The notes under the pieces: generated by a model
What the model was told of the DNA's origin: nothing
Databases searched by the model: none
What the model saw: only the letters and a program-made list of their open reading frames with translations
Position numbers and translations under genes: made by a program
Part shown: positions 63,440 through 64,000 of the stretch, piece after piece
Numbering within the stretch: the first letter of the stretch is position 1
Layout of the letters: every line of letters begins with the position of its first letter
DNA from: Nitrosomonas ureae
GTDB taxonomy: Bacteria > Pseudomonadota > Gammaproteobacteria > Burkholderiales > Nitrosomonadaceae
Assembly (NCBI RefSeq): GCF_001455205.1
Contig: NZ_CP013341.1
Coordinates: 496,001 to 560,000 of the forward strand
Reading direction: 5' to 3'
DNA length: 64,000 nt

Positions 63440-64000
63440 GTGCAAAAGAATTCATTATTAAATAACGTCAAGCCCTACTTGACTATTTGTATTTCTCTGA
63501 TTCTATTGCTTATCATCATTGCAGATACATATATTACCAACGAGATCCCCTCCCATTGGTTACCTGCATTATGGTTTTCTTTGCTCTTTGCAATATTAAT
63601 AGTAATCATTCAGTTAGGGCACACTGAGAAAAATACCAGAAGCCTTGGTAATCAGCTCAATATTACTAAGGAAAGACTGGGAAATGAGATTAAGCATCGG
63701 CTTTGGGCTGAAAAAACAGCTTCAGAAAACAAGATAAAATCACAATTTATTGATGAGAATTTTCCTGTTATGTTGGCCTATTTTAATACCGAACTCCGCT
63801 GTCGGTACCATAATCGAATTTTCCGCCGATGGTTTGGATTAAATCCTGCTCAGATTGATGGGCACTTTTTAAAAGAATTTTCAAATGAAGAATTCTTCTC
63901 TGATATTCAGAATAATATTGAAAAAATCCTAACTGGAAAAACAATACACAACGAACGAGTTCTTAAATCTACCAAAGGCTTTCCCTATATTTTCACAGAA
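63440..64000 (+). CDS. Membrane PAS-type sensor protein (3' end cut by window edge)
   Basis: The frame begins with GTG 63440 (AAGGAA upstream) and stays open to base 64000, 187 codons. Two hydrophobic segments (about residues 12-32 and 42-63) are followed by a coiled-coil region and then a PAS-like domain (FPVMLAYFNTELRCRYHNRIFRRWFGLNPAQIDG). The output domain, likely a histidine kinase or GGDEF/EAL, is outside the window. No ligand can be stated. Confidence 0.75.
   Translation, partial: MQKNSLLNNVKPYLTICISLILLLIIIADTYITNEIPSHWLPALWFSLLFAILIVIIQLGHTEKNTRSLGNQLNITKERLGNEIKHRLWAEKTASENKIKSQFIDENFPVMLAYFNTELRCRYHNRIFRRWFGLNPAQIDGHFLKEFSNEEFFSDIQNNIEKILTGKTIHNERVLKSTKGFPYIFTE

Noticed and set aside
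1..64000. CRISPR array, rRNA and tRNA genes
   Set aside because: No regularly spaced repeat array, cloverleaf-like sequence or rRNA-like stretch was found by reading.

Overview
The window looks like chromosome from an AT-rich Gram-negative betaproteobacterium, most plausibly an ammonia oxidiser of the Nitrosomonas group. The basis is gene content: a hopanoid module (hpnH-hpnB-hpnM-hpnN), the uvrA/MFS/ssb block, the rpmF-plsX-fab cluster, porins and TonB receptors typical of that lineage, and no sign of phage or plasmid backbone. The taxonomic call is an inference; no 16S rRNA or amo gene is present.

Layout. 1-5.4 kb: hopanoid genes on the minus strand, with hpnN cut by the window edge. 6-8.2 kb: a peptidoglycan-binding lipoprotein, a SelD-associated type flavin oxidoreductase and a small unknown gene. 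8.4-14.4 kb: ssb and a YajR-like MFS exporter, divergent from uvrA and a glycerate kinase. 14.3-16.8 kb: two poorly known genes and a porin with a GC-rich, foldable leader. 17.3-19.6 kb: an envelope cluster of two L,D-transpeptidases flanking an Lpp/OprI-like lipoprotein. 20-23.8 kb: a lipoprotein, a TraB-family membrane protein and an ABC exporter. 24-31.6 kb: TonB-dependent receptor, YfiR-like periplasmic protein, hybrid histidine kinase with a CHASE8-like sensor, and an HDOD-REC-GGDEF regulator. This reads as a pathway from the outer membrane to cyclic-di-GMP.

31.7-33.6 kb: an hvfA-hvfB-hvfC RiPP operon, made of a secreted Cys precursor, an MNIO/DUF692 enzyme and a partner protein, expected to make a modified copper-binding peptide. 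33.8-38 kb: an unknown membrane protein, murJ, an SRPBCC protein and an O-methyltransferase. 38-40.6 kb: one protein joining a DPM1-like glycosyltransferase, GtrA and an ArnT-like transferase. 40.7-47.9 kb: the fatty-acid/phospholipid cluster yceD-rpmF-plsX-fabH-fabD-fabG-acpP-fabF-mltG on the minus strand. Here fabD carries a +1 frameshift at a run of seven A. 47.9-55.3 kb: maf and a czcCBA heavy-metal efflux operon led by a small His-containing exported protein. 55.4-56.4 kb: an IS5-family element inserted in the arm of a palindromic MITE-like repeat. 56.6-64 kb: clpA-clpS, a long gene-poor and probably decayed stretch, a cold-shock gene, icd, an RpfE-like gene and a truncated PAS sensor.

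The strongest candidates for follow-up are the hvfABC operon with its tandem EGK-unit precursor and no visible hvfX, the TonB receptor/YfiR/CHASE8-kinase/GGDEF relay, the fabD frameshift at a slippery A7 run, the structured porin leader, and the Ldt-Lpp-Ldt envelope module. No CRISPR array, rRNA or tRNA was seen.
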